Assembly (NCBI RefSeq): GCF_000966975.1
Contig: NZ_JZWV01000338.1
Coordinates: forward strand, 1 to 10,080
From: Streptomyces katrae
GTDB taxonomy: Bacteria > Actinomycetota > Actinomycetes > Streptomycetales > Streptomycetaceae
Length of the DNA: 10,080 nucleotides
Direction of reading: 5' to 3'
Part shown: piece by piece, positions 1 to 7,603 of the stretch
How the letters are laid out: each line of letters begins with the position of its first letter
Numbering within the stretch: position 1 is the stretch's first letter
Program-made: the position numbers and the translations under genes
Notes under the pieces: model-generated
What the model saw: only the letters and a program-made list of their open reading frames with translations
Database searches by the model: none
What the model was told of the DNA's origin: nothing

Positions 1-834
1 GGGGTGCCCAGCGCCGTCACCTCCCTGCGCCAGGCCCTGGAGGGGGCCGGCCAGCAGGCGATGCTCCGCGAGCTCGACGCGCGCGAGCGCCAGTACGGGG
101 CCCACGGCGACCCCGGCCCGGCCCTCGCCGACCGGATCGCCCTGCTCGACCGGCCCGCCTTCGCCGGCTTCTTCGACACCACCGGCCGCGCCCGGCCCTT
201 CTCCCTGCGCACCCTCGAACACCCCGTGCGGGTCCGCGTCGACCTGCCCGAACGCGGGCACGCCGAAGCCTCCCGGATGCTGGCCCGGCTGCTGCTCGCC
301 CAGTTCAACGCCTCCGTCACCGCCCGCGCCGACCGCTCCCTGTTCGCCTTCCTCGCCCTCGACGACGCCTCGCACACCCTGACCCCGGAGACCGTCCGCG
401 GGCTCCAGCGGCTGCGCTCGGTGAACGCCGGGGTGCTGCTCGCGCTGCGCTCGCTGGACGACGTACCGGAGGCCCTGCGCACCCCGCTGCTCGGGGCGGT
501 CGGCTGCCGGATGGCCTTCTCCGGGGTGACCACCTGGGACGGGCAGCGCTTCGCCGACGCCTGGGGCACCGAGTGGGTCGAGACCCGTGACGTCACCCAC
601 CGGACCGTCTTCGCCGACCAGCCGCTGACCCGGGCCATCCACGCCTTCCGCAAGATGGTCACCGGCAAGGCCGTCACCACCGACGCGGTCACCGTGCGCC
701 AGGTGGAGCGCGAGCGCTGGTCCGCCTCCGAGCTGGCCCACGCCGTACCGCCCGGCTGCGCGGTCCTGTCCCTGACCTCCATCCGGGGGGAACGAGCGGC
801 TCCGCTTCTGCTCCGGCTGGCCGGAACGGGCTGA
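1..834 (+). CDS. VirD4/TraG-like ATP-binding protein, C-terminal part (5' end outside window)
   Basis: The frame is open from base 1 and ends at TGA 832-834, so this is the 3' part of a longer gene; the GTG at 4 is only the first possible start inside the window. The visible 276 residues resemble the C-terminal half of VirD4/TraG-type or related HerA-like pumping ATPases. A hydrophobic stretch ending in LALDD (about residues 117-121, counted from the GTG) looks like a Walker B motif. It is followed by a segment (about 143-185) where these families have the sensor and TraM-recognition region. The Walker A motif would lie upstream and cannot be checked. Such proteins move DNA or remodel macromolecules at the membrane, but no relaxase or conjugation gene is visible here. 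Streptomyces chromosomes carry orphan homologues usually annotated as ATP/GTP-binding proteins. The family call is moderate; the substrate is unknown. Confidence 0.55.
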   Translation, partial: GVPSAVTSLRQALEGAGQQAMLRELDARERQYGAHGDPGPALADRIALLDRPAFAGFFDTTGRARPFSLRTLEHPVRVRVDLPERGHAEASRMLARLLLAQFNASVTARADRSLFAFLALDDASHTLTPETVRGLQRLRSVNAGVLLALRSLDDVPEALRTPLLGAVGCRMAFSGVTTWDGQRFADAWGTEWVETRDVTHRTVFADQPLTRAIHAFRKMVTGKAVTTDAVTVRQVERERWSASELAHAVPPGCAVLSLTSIRGERAAPLLLRLAGTG

Positions 835-867
835 GGGGACCCGTACGGGGTGGCAGAATCGAGAGGG

Positions 868-881
868 GTCGTTCATACGAC
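868..881. promoter_or_regulatory. Palindrome GTCGT-TCAT-ACGAC, candidate operator
   Basis: A perfect inverted repeat with 5-bp arms (868-872 and 877-881) and a 4-nt spacer lies 87 bp upstream of the regulator's ATG. It overlaps TACGAC (876-881), which could act as a -10 element; GTGGCA at 850-855 is a poor, widely spaced -35 candidate. A regulator binding here would block its own promoter, so autoregulation by the adjacent PucR-type protein is an attractive guess. The arms are short, and such palindromes arise by chance. The rest of the 134-bp gap between 834 and 969 shows only the self-complementary CCCGTACGGG at 840-849, just after the upstream stop codon. Confidence 0.25.
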
Positions 882-968
882 TTGGAGAAAACCCCGGACC
901 GGGGGAGCCCAGGATCGAGGACGCCCCTCCCACCGCTTCCTGCCCTCCCCGAAGGCCCCTGGTACCCG

Positions 969-2476
969 ATGCCGCTCACCCTCGCCTCGCTCGTCCAGCA
1001 CTCGGCGCTCAAGCTCAGCGTCCGGGCGGGGGAGAGCCGCCTCGACACCCCCGTGCGCTGGGCCCACGTCAGCGAGCTCGCCGACCCCGTCCCCTATATG
1101 GAGGGCGGCGAGCTGCTGCTCGTCACCGCCATGAAGCTGGACGCCGAGGACCCCGAGGAGATGCGCCGCTACGTACGGCGCCTCGCGGCCGCCGGGGTCG
1201 TCGGCATCGGCTTCGCCGTCGGCGTGAACTACGAGGCCGTCCCCGAAGCGCTGGTCCAGGCCGCCCGCGAGGAGGACCTGCCGCTGCTGGAGGTGCCCCG
1301 GCGCACCCCGTTCCTCGCCATCAGCAAGGCCGTCTCGGCGGCCCTCGCGGCCGACCAGTACCGGGCCGTGACCGCCGGCTTCGAGGCCCAGCGGGAGCTG
1401 ACCCGGGCCGCGCTGTCCGCCGACGGCCCGGCCGACCTGCTGGCGAAGCTGGCGGCCCACGTGCACGGCTGGGCCGCGCTGTACGACACCTCCGGCGCCG
1501 TCGTCGCCGCCGCACCCGACTGGGCCGCCCGGCGGGCCGCCCGGCTCACCCCCTCCAGTCCCTCGGCACCGGCCGGCGGGCCCGCGGCGCGCTCGCCGTG
1601 GGTACGGCCGCCCCGCTGGGCACCGCCGAGCGGTACGCGGTGCACTCCGCCGTCGCCCTGCTGACCCTGACCACCGAGCGCTCACGGTCCCTGCACGACG
1701 CGGAGTCCCGGCTGGGCGCGGCGGTGCTGCGGATGCTGCTGGAGGGGGAGGCCGGGCACGCCCGGGCGGTGGCCGGCGATCTGTACGGGGCCCTGCTGGA
1801 GGCGCCGTTCCGGATCGTCGTCGCGGAGCCGGCCCTGCCCGGGACGGCCCAGCCGGAAGGGCTGGCGCTGCTGGCCGACACCGTGGAGTCAGCGGCCTCG
1901 CGGACCGGGGAGGCACTGCTGGTGGTGCCGGAGCCCGGACGGCTGGTGGTGCTCGCCGCCGACGGCGGAGCGGCCGTGCAGGCCTGCGCGGACCACGCGG
2001 AGGCGCTGGAGTCCCGGCGCGGGCGGGAGACGGCCGGGCCGGAGCCGGACGAGCTGGTGGTCGGGCTGTCGGCTCCCGCCGGGCCGGACGGCGTGGCCGC
2101 CGCCTTCAAACAGGCCGACCAGGCGCTGGCCGTGGCCCGGCGGCGGGGGCGGCCGCTGGTCGAGCACGAGGACCTCGCGGCGGGGTCGGTGCTGCCGCTG
2201 CTCGCCGACGAGGCGGTACGGGCGTTCGCGGACGGCACCCTGAGGGCCCTGCGCGAGCACGACGCGACCGGACGGGGTGACCTGGTGGCCTCCCTCCAGG
2301 CGTGGCTCGCCCGGCACGGGCAGTGGGACGCGGCCGCCGCCGACCTCGGCGTCCACCGGCACACCCTGCGCTACCGGATGAAGCGGGTCGAGGAGATCCT
2401 CGGCCGCTCCCTGGACGACCCGGACGTCCGCATGGAACTGTGGCTCGCCCTCAAGGCCAGCCCGCCCCACCGCTGA
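969..2476 (+). pseudogene. PucR-family transcriptional regulator, frame broken near 1550
   Basis: This is a regulator with an N-terminal PucR domain and a C-terminal PucR-type helix-turn-helix, normally a cytoplasmic ligand-responsive DNA-binding protein. The first part reads from ATG 969 (weak GAAGG at 951-955); LTLASLVQHSALKL opens the PucR domain, about residues 4-125. That frame then runs into nonsense after RRAARLTP and stops at 1664, giving only 231 residues. The real sequence resumes one frame away at about 1553 with LQSLGTGRRARG. It ends with a typical HTH region (GQWDAAAADLGVHRHTLRYRMKRVEEILG, about 2320-2410) and TGA 2474-2476. A loss of 3n+1 bases explains the switch: either one C from the C run at 1549-1553, or a larger deletion removing the link between two sensor segments. 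It probably controls the aldehyde dehydrogenase gene downstream (inferred from adjacency). An upstream TTG at 882 is open but its translation is low-complexity, so 969 is preferred. Confidence 0.85.
1522..1545 (+). repeat. 12-bp direct tandem repeat, two copies, in frame
   Basis: GGGCCGCCCGGC occurs twice back to back at 1522-1533 and 1534-1545, encoding the alternating Ala/Arg stretch WAARRAAR. Being 12 bp it keeps the frame. It ends only a few bases before the frame break in the regulator gene, so it may have contributed to slippage or to a read-assembly problem there. It may equally be ordinary codon-level repetition. Confidence 0.6.
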
Positions 2477-2490
2477 CCCTCCGGGGAGGG
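2477..2490 (+). terminator. Weak hairpin immediately after the regulator stop codon
   Basis: CCCTC (2477-2481) pairs with GAGGG (2486-2490) around a 4-nt loop, starting at the base after the TGA. It is short and lacks a T tract, so at best it is a weak terminator or an mRNA-end stabiliser. The remainder of the 173-bp gap before the next gene holds a possible TANNNT -10 element, TACCTT (2600-2605), about 45 bp before ATG 2650, with no convincing -35 partner. Confidence 0.25.
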
Positions 2491-2649
2491 GGGTACGCCG
2501 CCACGGGGTCCAGAGGCCCTCAGGCGACACTGACAAAGCGGCGCGGCCCCGCCGGGAGGTTCTCCAACGCGGATAAACCGCGAAGCACCCCCGGCGGCCT
2601 ACCTTGGTGGAGACAAGACCACCGCACACACCGAAGGGCCGGGATTCGC

Positions 2650-4095
2650 ATGACTTCCACCCACGCCTTCTGGCTCGCCGGCCGCCAGGCCACCGGCGAG
2701 GACAGCTTCGACGTCCACAACCCGTGGGACGGCCGGCTCGTCGGCACCGTCAGCGTGCCCACCGACGCCCAGGTGGAAGAGGCAGTGGCCGCGGCGCACG
2801 CCGTGACGGCGGAGTTCTCCGCGACCCCCGCCCACGTACGGGCCGCCGCCCTGGACCACGTGTCCAAGCGGCTCGTCGAGCGCACCGAGGAGATCGCCCA
2901 GCTGATCTCCGCCGAGAACGGCAAGCCCATCAAGTGGGCGCGCGGTGAGGTCGGCCGTGCGGTGTCCGTGTTCCGCTTCGCCGCCGAAGAGGCCCGCCGC
3001 TTCAACGGGGGAGAGGCCCAGCGCCTGGACACCGACGCCGGCGGCGTCGGCCGCCTGGCCCTGACCCGCCGCTTCGTCAAGGGTCCGGTCCTCGGCATCG
3101 CGCCGTTCAACTTCCCGCTGAACCTGTGCGCCCACAAGGTGGCCCCGGCCATCGCCGTCGGCGCGCCGATCATCCTGAAGCCGGCCCCGGCCACCCCGCT
3201 CTCCGGTCTGATCCTCGGCGAGCTGCTCGCCGAGACCGACCTCCCGGCCGGCTCCTGGTCGGTCCTGCCGGTCGCCAACGACAAGATGCCGGCCCTGGTC
3301 AAGGACGACCGCCTCCCGGTCATCTCCTTCACCGGCTCCGACACCGTCGGCTACGCCATCCAGCAGTCGGTGCCCCACAAGCACTGCACGCTGGAGCTCG
3401 GCGGCAACGCCGCGGCCGTGGTCCTCGCCGACTGGTCCTCCGACGCCGACCTCGACTGGGCCGCGACGCGTATCGCGACCTTCTCGAACTACCAGGCCGG
3501 CCAGTCCTGCATCTCCGTGCAGCGCGTGATCGCCGACGCCTCCGTCTACGACCGCCTCGTGGAGAAGGTCGTCGCGAAGGTCCAGGCCCAGGTCACCGGT
3601 GACCCGGCGGACGACGCCACCGACGTCGGCCCGCTGGTCTCCGAGGACGCCGCCAAGCGCGTCGAGTCCTGGGTGGACGAGGCCGTCTCCGCCGGCGCCA
3701 AGCTGCTCACCGGCGGCAAGCGCGACGGCGCCTCGGTCGAGCCGACCGTCCTCGCCGAGGTCCCGGCGGGCGTCAAGCTCGCCACCGAGGAGGTCTTCGG
3801 CCCGGTCCTGACGATCACCAAGGTCGAGAACACCGACGAGGCCTTCGCCGCCGTCAACGACTCGAAGTTCGGCCTGCAGACCGGTGTCTTCACCCGCGAC
3901 GTCCAGGTCGCCTTCCGCGCCCACCGCGAGCTGGAGGTTGGCGGCGTGATCATCGGCGACGCCCCCTCCTACCGGGCCGACCAGATGCCGTACGGCGGCG
4001 TCAAGCAGTCCGGCGTGGGCCGCGAGGGCGTCCGCTACGCGATGGACGACTACACCTACGAGCGCGTCCTGGTCCTCACGGGCCTCGACATCTGA
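2650..4095 (+). CDS. NAD(P)+-dependent aldehyde dehydrogenase
   Basis: This 481-residue protein has the normal length of the ALDH superfamily and is complete. It oxidises an aldehyde to the acid in the cytoplasm. Visible motifs are PFNFP with Asn154 (oxyanion hole), Lys177 in LKPAP (coenzyme binding), the FTGSDTVG turn at 228-235, Glu249 in LELGGN (general base), Cys287 in GQSC (catalytic nucleophile), EEVFGPV at 380-386 and YGGVKQSG at 448-455. ATG 2650 is chosen because the protein starts in the expected place for the family; GAAGG at 2633-2637 is a loosely spaced ribosome site. The open frame extends further upstream into the regulator, but that translation looks like a shadow. The substrate cannot be read from sequence: GQSCIS resembles uncharacterised and GAPN-like ALDHs more than classical succinate-semialdehyde dehydrogenases. 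A role in amine or GABA catabolism under the PucR-type regulator is inferred only. Confidence 0.93.
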   Translation: MTSTHAFWLAGRQATGEDSFDVHNPWDGRLVGTVSVPTDAQVEEAVAAAHAVTAEFSATPAHVRAAALDHVSKRLVERTEEIAQLISAENGKPIKWARGEVGRAVSVFRFAAEEARRFNGGEAQRLDTDAGGVGRLALTRRFVKGPVLGIAPFNFPLNLCAHKVAPAIAVGAPIILKPAPATPLSGLILGELLAETDLPAGSWSVLPVANDKMPALVKDDRLPVISFTGSDTVGYAIQQSVPHKHCTLELGGNAAAVVLADWSSDADLDWAATRIATFSNYQAGQSCISVQRVIADASVYDRLVEKVVAKVQAQVTGDPADDATDVGPLVSEDAAKRVESWVDEAVSAGAKLLTGGKRDGASVEPTVLAEVPAGVKLATEEVFGPVLTITKVENTDEAFAAVNDSKFGLQTGVFTRDVQVAFRAHRELEVGGVIIGDAPSYRADQMPYGGVKQSGVGREGVRYAMDDYTYERVLVLTGLDI

Positions 4096-4117
4096 CCGAC
4101 TCGTACGGTCACAGACC

Positions 4118-4162
4118 GACGGCCGGAGCCTACTGTGCGGGGGCTCCGGCCGTCCCCCTTTT
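4118..4162 (+). terminator. Strong Rho-independent terminator after the aldehyde dehydrogenase
   Basis: A perfect 13-bp GC-rich stem, GACGGCCGGAGCC (4118-4130) with GGCTCCGGCCGTC (4142-4154), encloses an 11-nt loop and is followed by CCCCTTTT at 4155-4162. It lies 22 bp past the stop codon. A smaller hairpin, GACCG (4094-4098) with CGGTC (4106-4110), sits between. Because the stem is perfectly self-complementary it could work in both directions, but the T tract supports + strand termination. It separates the aldehyde dehydrogenase from the acyl-CoA dehydrogenase transcriptionally. Confidence 0.85.
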
Positions 4163-4174
4163 GCCGCGACCCCC

Positions 4175-4200
4175 GAATCCCCGGCACCCGAAACGGGTAC
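4175..4200 (+). promoter_or_regulatory. Candidate SigB-group promoter with overlapping inverted repeat
   Basis: GAAT (4175-4178), a 16-nt spacer and GGGTAC (4195-4200) fit the consensus GNNT-N14-16-GGGTAC reported for SigB-group stress sigma factors of Streptomyces. The element starts 12 bp after the terminator tract and 52 bp before GGGTAC gives way to ATG 4253, which is a sensible promoter position. An inverted repeat ACCCG-AAA-CGGGT (4186-4198) overlaps the -10 and could be an operator. The match is to a degenerate consensus in GC-rich DNA, so it is suggestive only. Confidence 0.35.
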
Positions 4201-4238
4201 GACTCACACGCAACCGATGGGCAGCCCCCGATGCGGCG

Positions 4239-4245
4239 AGGTGAG
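4239..4245 (+). promoter_or_regulatory. Ribosome binding site that fixes the acyl-CoA dehydrogenase start
   Basis: GGTGAGG lies 7 nt before ATG 4253, the usual Shine-Dalgarno distance. The earlier in-frame ATG at 4217 has no such site, so 4253 (protein beginning MSATQPVQ) is preferred. Confidence 0.65.
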
Positions 4246-4252
4246 GACCCGG

Positions 4253-6202
4253 ATGTCGGCAACACAGCCCGTACAGCCCAAGGTGACGGAGCGCGAGGCG
4301 CGGCAGGTCGCTGAAGCGGCCCGAGAACAGGACTGGCGCAAACCCAGCTTCGCCAAGGAGCTCTTCCTCGGCCGCTTCCGCCTCGACCTGATCCACCCCC
4401 ACCCGCTCCCCGCCGGCGAGGACGTCCGGCGCGGCGAGGCCTTCCTCGCCCGGCTGCGGGAGTTCTGCGAGACCCAGATCGACGGGCAGCGCATCGAGCG
4501 CGAGGCCCGCATCCCCGACGAGACCGTGCGCGGGCTCAAGGAGCTCGGCGCCCTCGGCATGAAGATCAGCCCCGAGTACGGGGGCCTGGGCCTGACCCAG
4601 GTGTACTACAACAAGGCCCTCGCCCTCGTCGGCTCCGTCAGCCCCGCCATCGGCGCCCTGCTCTCCGCGCACCAGTCCATCGGCGTGCCCCAGCCGCTGA
4701 AGATGTTCGGCACCAAGGAGCAGAAGGACGCCTACCTGCCCCGCTGCGCCACCACCGCGATCAGCGCCTTCCTGCTCACCGAACCCGACGTCGGCTCCGA
4801 CCCGGCCCGCCTGGCCACCACCGCCGTCCCGGACCCCGAGGACCCCGACACCTACCTCCTCGACGGGGTGAAGCTGTGGACCACCAACGGGGTGGTCGCC
4901 GACCTGCTCGTGGTGATGGCCCGGGTACCGAAGTCAGAGGGCCACCGGGGCGGGATCACCGCCTTCGTCGTCGAGGCCGACTCGCCCGGCATCACCGTGG
5001 AGCACCGCAACGCCTTCATGGGCCTGCGCGGCCTGGAGAACGGCGTCACCCGCTTCCACCGGGTCCGGGTGCCCGCCTCCCAGCGGATCGGCCCCGAGGG
5101 CGCCGGCCTCAAGATCGCGCTGACCACCCTCAACACCGGACGGCTGTCCCTGCCCGCCATGTGCGTCGGCGCCGGCAAGTGGTGCCTGAAGATCGCCCGC
5201 GAGTGGTCCGGGGTCCGCGAGCAGTGGGGCCGCCCCGTCGGCCGGCACGAGGCCGTCGGCGCCAAGATCTCCTTCATCGCGGCCACCACCTTCGCCCTGG
5301 AGGCCGTGGTGGACCTCGCCTCCCAGATGGCCGACGAGGACCGCAACGACATCCGCATCGAGGCCGCCCTCGCCAAGCTCTACGGCTCCGAGATGGCCTG
5401 CCTGATGGCCGACGAGCTGGTCCAGATCCGCGGCGGCCGCGGCTTCGAGACGGCCGAATCACTGGCCGCCCGCGGCGAGCGGGCGGTGCCCGCCGAGCAG
5501 CTGCTGCGCGACCTGCGCATCAACCGGATCTTCGAGGGCTCCACCGAGATCATGCACCTGCTGATCGCCCGCGAGGCCGTCGACGCCCACCTCTCCGTCG
5601 CCGGCGACCTCATCGACCCCGACAAGGCCCTCGGCGACAAGGCGAAGGCAGGAGCCCGCGCCGCCGGGTTCTACGCCCGCTGGCTGCCCAAGCTCGCCGC
5701 CGGCCCCGGCCAGGTCCCCGGCACCTACCGCGAGTTCCACCCGGCCGGGCACCCCGACCTCGCCACCCACCTGCGCTACGTCGAGCGCGGCGCACGCAAA
5801 CTCGCCCGCTCGACCTTCTACGCCATGTCCCGCTGGCAGGGCCGCATGGAGACCAAGCAGGGCTTCCTCGGGCGGATCGTGGACATCGGCGCCGAGCTCT
5901 TCGCGATGAGCGCGGCCTGCGTCCGCGCCGAGCACCTGCGCGCCACCGGTGACCACGGCCGCGAGGCCTACCAGCTCGCCGACGCCTTCTGCCGGCAGTC
6001 CCGGCTGCGCGTCGAGGAGCTCTTCGGCCGCCTGTGGGCCAACACCGACGACCTCGACCGCAAGGTGGTCCAGGGCGTCCTGTCCGGCACCTACACCTGG
6101 CTGGAGGAAGGCGTCCTCGACCCCTCCGGAGACGGCCCCTGGATCGCGGACGCCGAACCCGGCCCGTCCACGAGGAAAAACGTTCACCGTCCCCTGCGCT
6201 GA
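4253..6202 (+). CDS. Acyl-CoA dehydrogenase, long VLCAD/ACAD9-like type
   Basis: This intact 649-residue flavoprotein is expected to introduce the alpha-beta double bond into an acyl-CoA, passing electrons to electron-transfer flavoprotein. Visible landmarks are TEPDVGSD at 176-183 (flavin/substrate loop of the family), REQWGRPV from Arg322 (FAD-contact region), GGRGF near residue 393, and IFEGSTEI with Glu428 at the position of the catalytic glutamate in the IYEGTSQI motif of medium-chain enzymes. About 200 residues follow the catalytic core, as in VLCAD-like enzymes, where the extra C-terminal domain promotes dimer or membrane association; classical enzymes end near 380-400 residues. Long-chain substrates are therefore likely but not proven. 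It is bounded by a terminator upstream and a 68-bp gap downstream without an obvious terminator, so it may be transcribed alone or read through into the next genes. Confidence 0.93.
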   Translation: MSATQPVQPKVTEREARQVAEAAREQDWRKPSFAKELFLGRFRLDLIHPHPLPAGEDVRRGEAFLARLREFCETQIDGQRIEREARIPDETVRGLKELGALGMKISPEYGGLGLTQVYYNKALALVGSVSPAIGALLSAHQSIGVPQPLKMFGTKEQKDAYLPRCATTAISAFLLTEPDVGSDPARLATTAVPDPEDPDTYLLDGVKLWTTNGVVADLLVVMARVPKSEGHRGGITAFVVEADSPGITVEHRNAFMGLRGLENGVTRFHRVRVPASQRIGPEGAGLKIALTTLNTGRLSLPAMCVGAGKWCLKIAREWSGVREQWGRPVGRHEAVGAKISFIAATTFALEAVVDLASQMADEDRNDIRIEAALAKLYGSEMACLMADELVQIRGGRGFETAESLAARGERAVPAEQLLRDLRINRIFEGSTEIMHLLIAREAVDAHLSVAGDLIDPDKALGDKAKAGARAAGFYARWLPKLAAGPGQVPGTYREFHPAGHPDLATHLRYVERGARKLARSTFYAMSRWQGRMETKQGFLGRIVDIGAELFAMSAACVRAEHLRATGDHGREAYQLADAFCRQSRLRVEELFGRLWANTDDLDRKVVQGVLSGTYTWLEEGVLDPSGDGPWIADAEPGPSTRKNVHRPLR

Positions 6203-6270
6203 CCTGCCATCATCGGCATTGTTCGGACGGTTGTGCGAGCACGGGTACGAGTGCGAGGCGGACGAGGACG

Positions 6271-7591
6271 ATGCCGACGGCCGAGGAGGACCGGGCCAGC
6301 AGGAGGCTGGCCCGGTGCGTGGCGCACCTGCTGCGCCACGCACCGCACCACGTGGTCGCCGCCCTCCTCGACCGGCTCGACGAGCCCGTCCGCAGATACC
6401 TGTGCCGTGACGAATGGCTGCCCGCCGCGGCCGTCACCCTGCTCCTGCGCCACGGCACCGACGCCGACCGGCACTACATCGCCCGCAACGCGCACGTCGT
6501 CGGCCGCCCCCTGCCCGGACTGCCCGGCCCCGCCCGCTACGCCGCCCGGCCCGGGCCCTCCCCGGAACTGCTGGCCCACGTCGGCCCCGGCCCCTTCACC
6601 ACCGACGAGCTGACCGCCCTGCTGCGCCGCCACGGCCGCCGCCCCCGCGTCCCGCTCACCCTGCTGCGCATGCCGCACGAGCTCGACCCCGGGCAGCTGC
6701 TGCGCGAGCACGCCCGCGCCCCGCTGCCGGCCGGCGCCGTCGAGGCGCTGCTGCTGGCCGGCGGCCTCACCCGCACGGAGTGCCTCGCCCTGCTCGACGC
6801 GCGCGCCGGAGGGACGTACGGACGCCACTGGTACCGGCCCGCCGTGCGCGCCGTCCGCATGGGCCTGCTGACCTGTGACGAGCTCGTGGCCCACGTCGCC
6901 CCCGCCGCCCGCACCCTGCTCCTCGGCCACCTCCCCGTCACCCGCGGCCTGCGCTGGACCCTGCCCGAGCAGGCCGAGATGCAGTCGGCCGTCCACCGCG
7001 CCCTGCGCCCCCCGCTCGGAGAGGACCCCCGGCTCTGGGCCGCTCTGGGCCGAGCTGCCCCGCCGCGCCGCCGCCTTCCCCGGCACCCTGCCCGAGCTGG
7101 CCGCCGCGCTGGCCGCGGGCACACCGGCGGCGCCCGGCGCCGTACGGCACGACCCGGCACTGGCCCGGGCCGTACGCCACCTCGCGCCCGAGACGGCCCC
7201 CGCCGACCCGGCCGGGGCCTGGGAGCGTGAGCTGGCCCTGGTGAGCCTGGCCGTGCCGATGGACACCGCCGCCGAGGACGTCCGCTGGGTCCGCGACTGC
7301 CTGGACCGGGGGCTGCTCACCGGCGCCGACGTCATCCGGCACAAGGTCCCCGCCTGCTGGGCCCTGGACGAGGACCAGTGGCTCGGCGACATCGGCCACC
7401 CCGACCGCCACGACCGGCCCGCCGCCGTGCTCGCCGCCCGCGCCGAGGCCGACCGGCTCTTCGACGCGGCCCTCGGCGGCGACCCGGAGGCCTGGTGGCG
7501 CGCCGCCCGCGCCCTGCCGGACTTCGCCGGCACCCTCCCCGAACTCCTCGCCCGGGTCACGGACGGGGACTCCGTGTCCAAACGGCCCTGA
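6271..7591 (+). pseudogene. Conserved actinobacterial protein of unknown function, frameshifted by a 10-bp duplication
   Basis: I do not recognise the family. ATG 6271 begins MPTAEEDRASRRLARC; it is the nearest in-frame start after the upstream gene, with only weak purine-rich ribosome sites. The first frame stays protein-like to about 7041, then runs on in a shadow frame and stops at 7230 (319 residues). The authentic sequence resumes one frame over and ends at TGA 7589-7591. Removing one copy of the tandem 10-mer at 7032-7051 restores DPRLWAELPRRAAAFPGTLPEL and one 436-residue protein. The repaired protein is alpha-helical in appearance, rich in Leu, Ala and Arg, with no signal peptide or membrane segment. 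A motif F-x-GTLPEL occurs twice (7076-7099 and 7523-7546), suggesting internal helical repeats. The stop lies 12 nt before dxr, so it is probably the first gene of the dxr operon. Function unknown. Confidence 0.75.
7032..7052 (+). repeat. Exact 10-bp tandem duplication causing a +1 frameshift (unknown gene)
   Basis: GCTCTGGGCC occurs at 7032-7041 and again at 7042-7051; the period-10 identity continues for one further base (7052). Ten is not a multiple of three, so the second copy shifts the frame. Reading with one copy gives CGG CTC TGG GCC GAG CTG, which joins the two well-coding parts without a gap. Confidence 0.95.
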
Positions 7592-7595
7592 GGAG
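7591..7595 (+). promoter_or_regulatory. Ribosome binding site deciding the dxr start
   Basis: AGGAG overlaps the stop codon of the upstream gene and sits 8 nt before ATG 7604. The second in-frame ATG at 7613 (MSDSPAPL) would have 17 nt spacing, but is preceded by a run of G at 7606-7611 that is too close to be a good site. Either start is possible; 7604 has the better spacing. Confidence 0.6.
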
Positions 7596-7603
7596 CGGCA
7601 ACA

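Noticed and set aside
873..1916. Long antisense open frame opposite the regulator gene
   Set aside because: Its translation is Arg/Pro/Gly/Ala-rich low complexity, as expected for the complementary strand of GC-rich coding DNA. The same applies to the long antisense frames at 2599-3924, 5459-6343, 6184-7971 and 8372-9991.
2491..2496. GGGTAC as a SigB-type -10 before the aldehyde dehydrogenase
   Set aside because: No GNNT lies 14-16 nt upstream. The same test fails for GGGTAC at 6243-6248 before the unknown gene.
2302..2649. N-terminal extension of the aldehyde dehydrogenase overlapping the regulator
   Set aside because: The frame is open, but the translation is low-complexity and the family begins at ATG 2650; the extension would overlap the conserved helix-turn-helix coding region.
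4876..5952. Large + strand open frame inside the acyl-CoA dehydrogenase
   Set aside because: It is an Arg/Pro/Gly-rich frame shadow of a clearly conserved gene.
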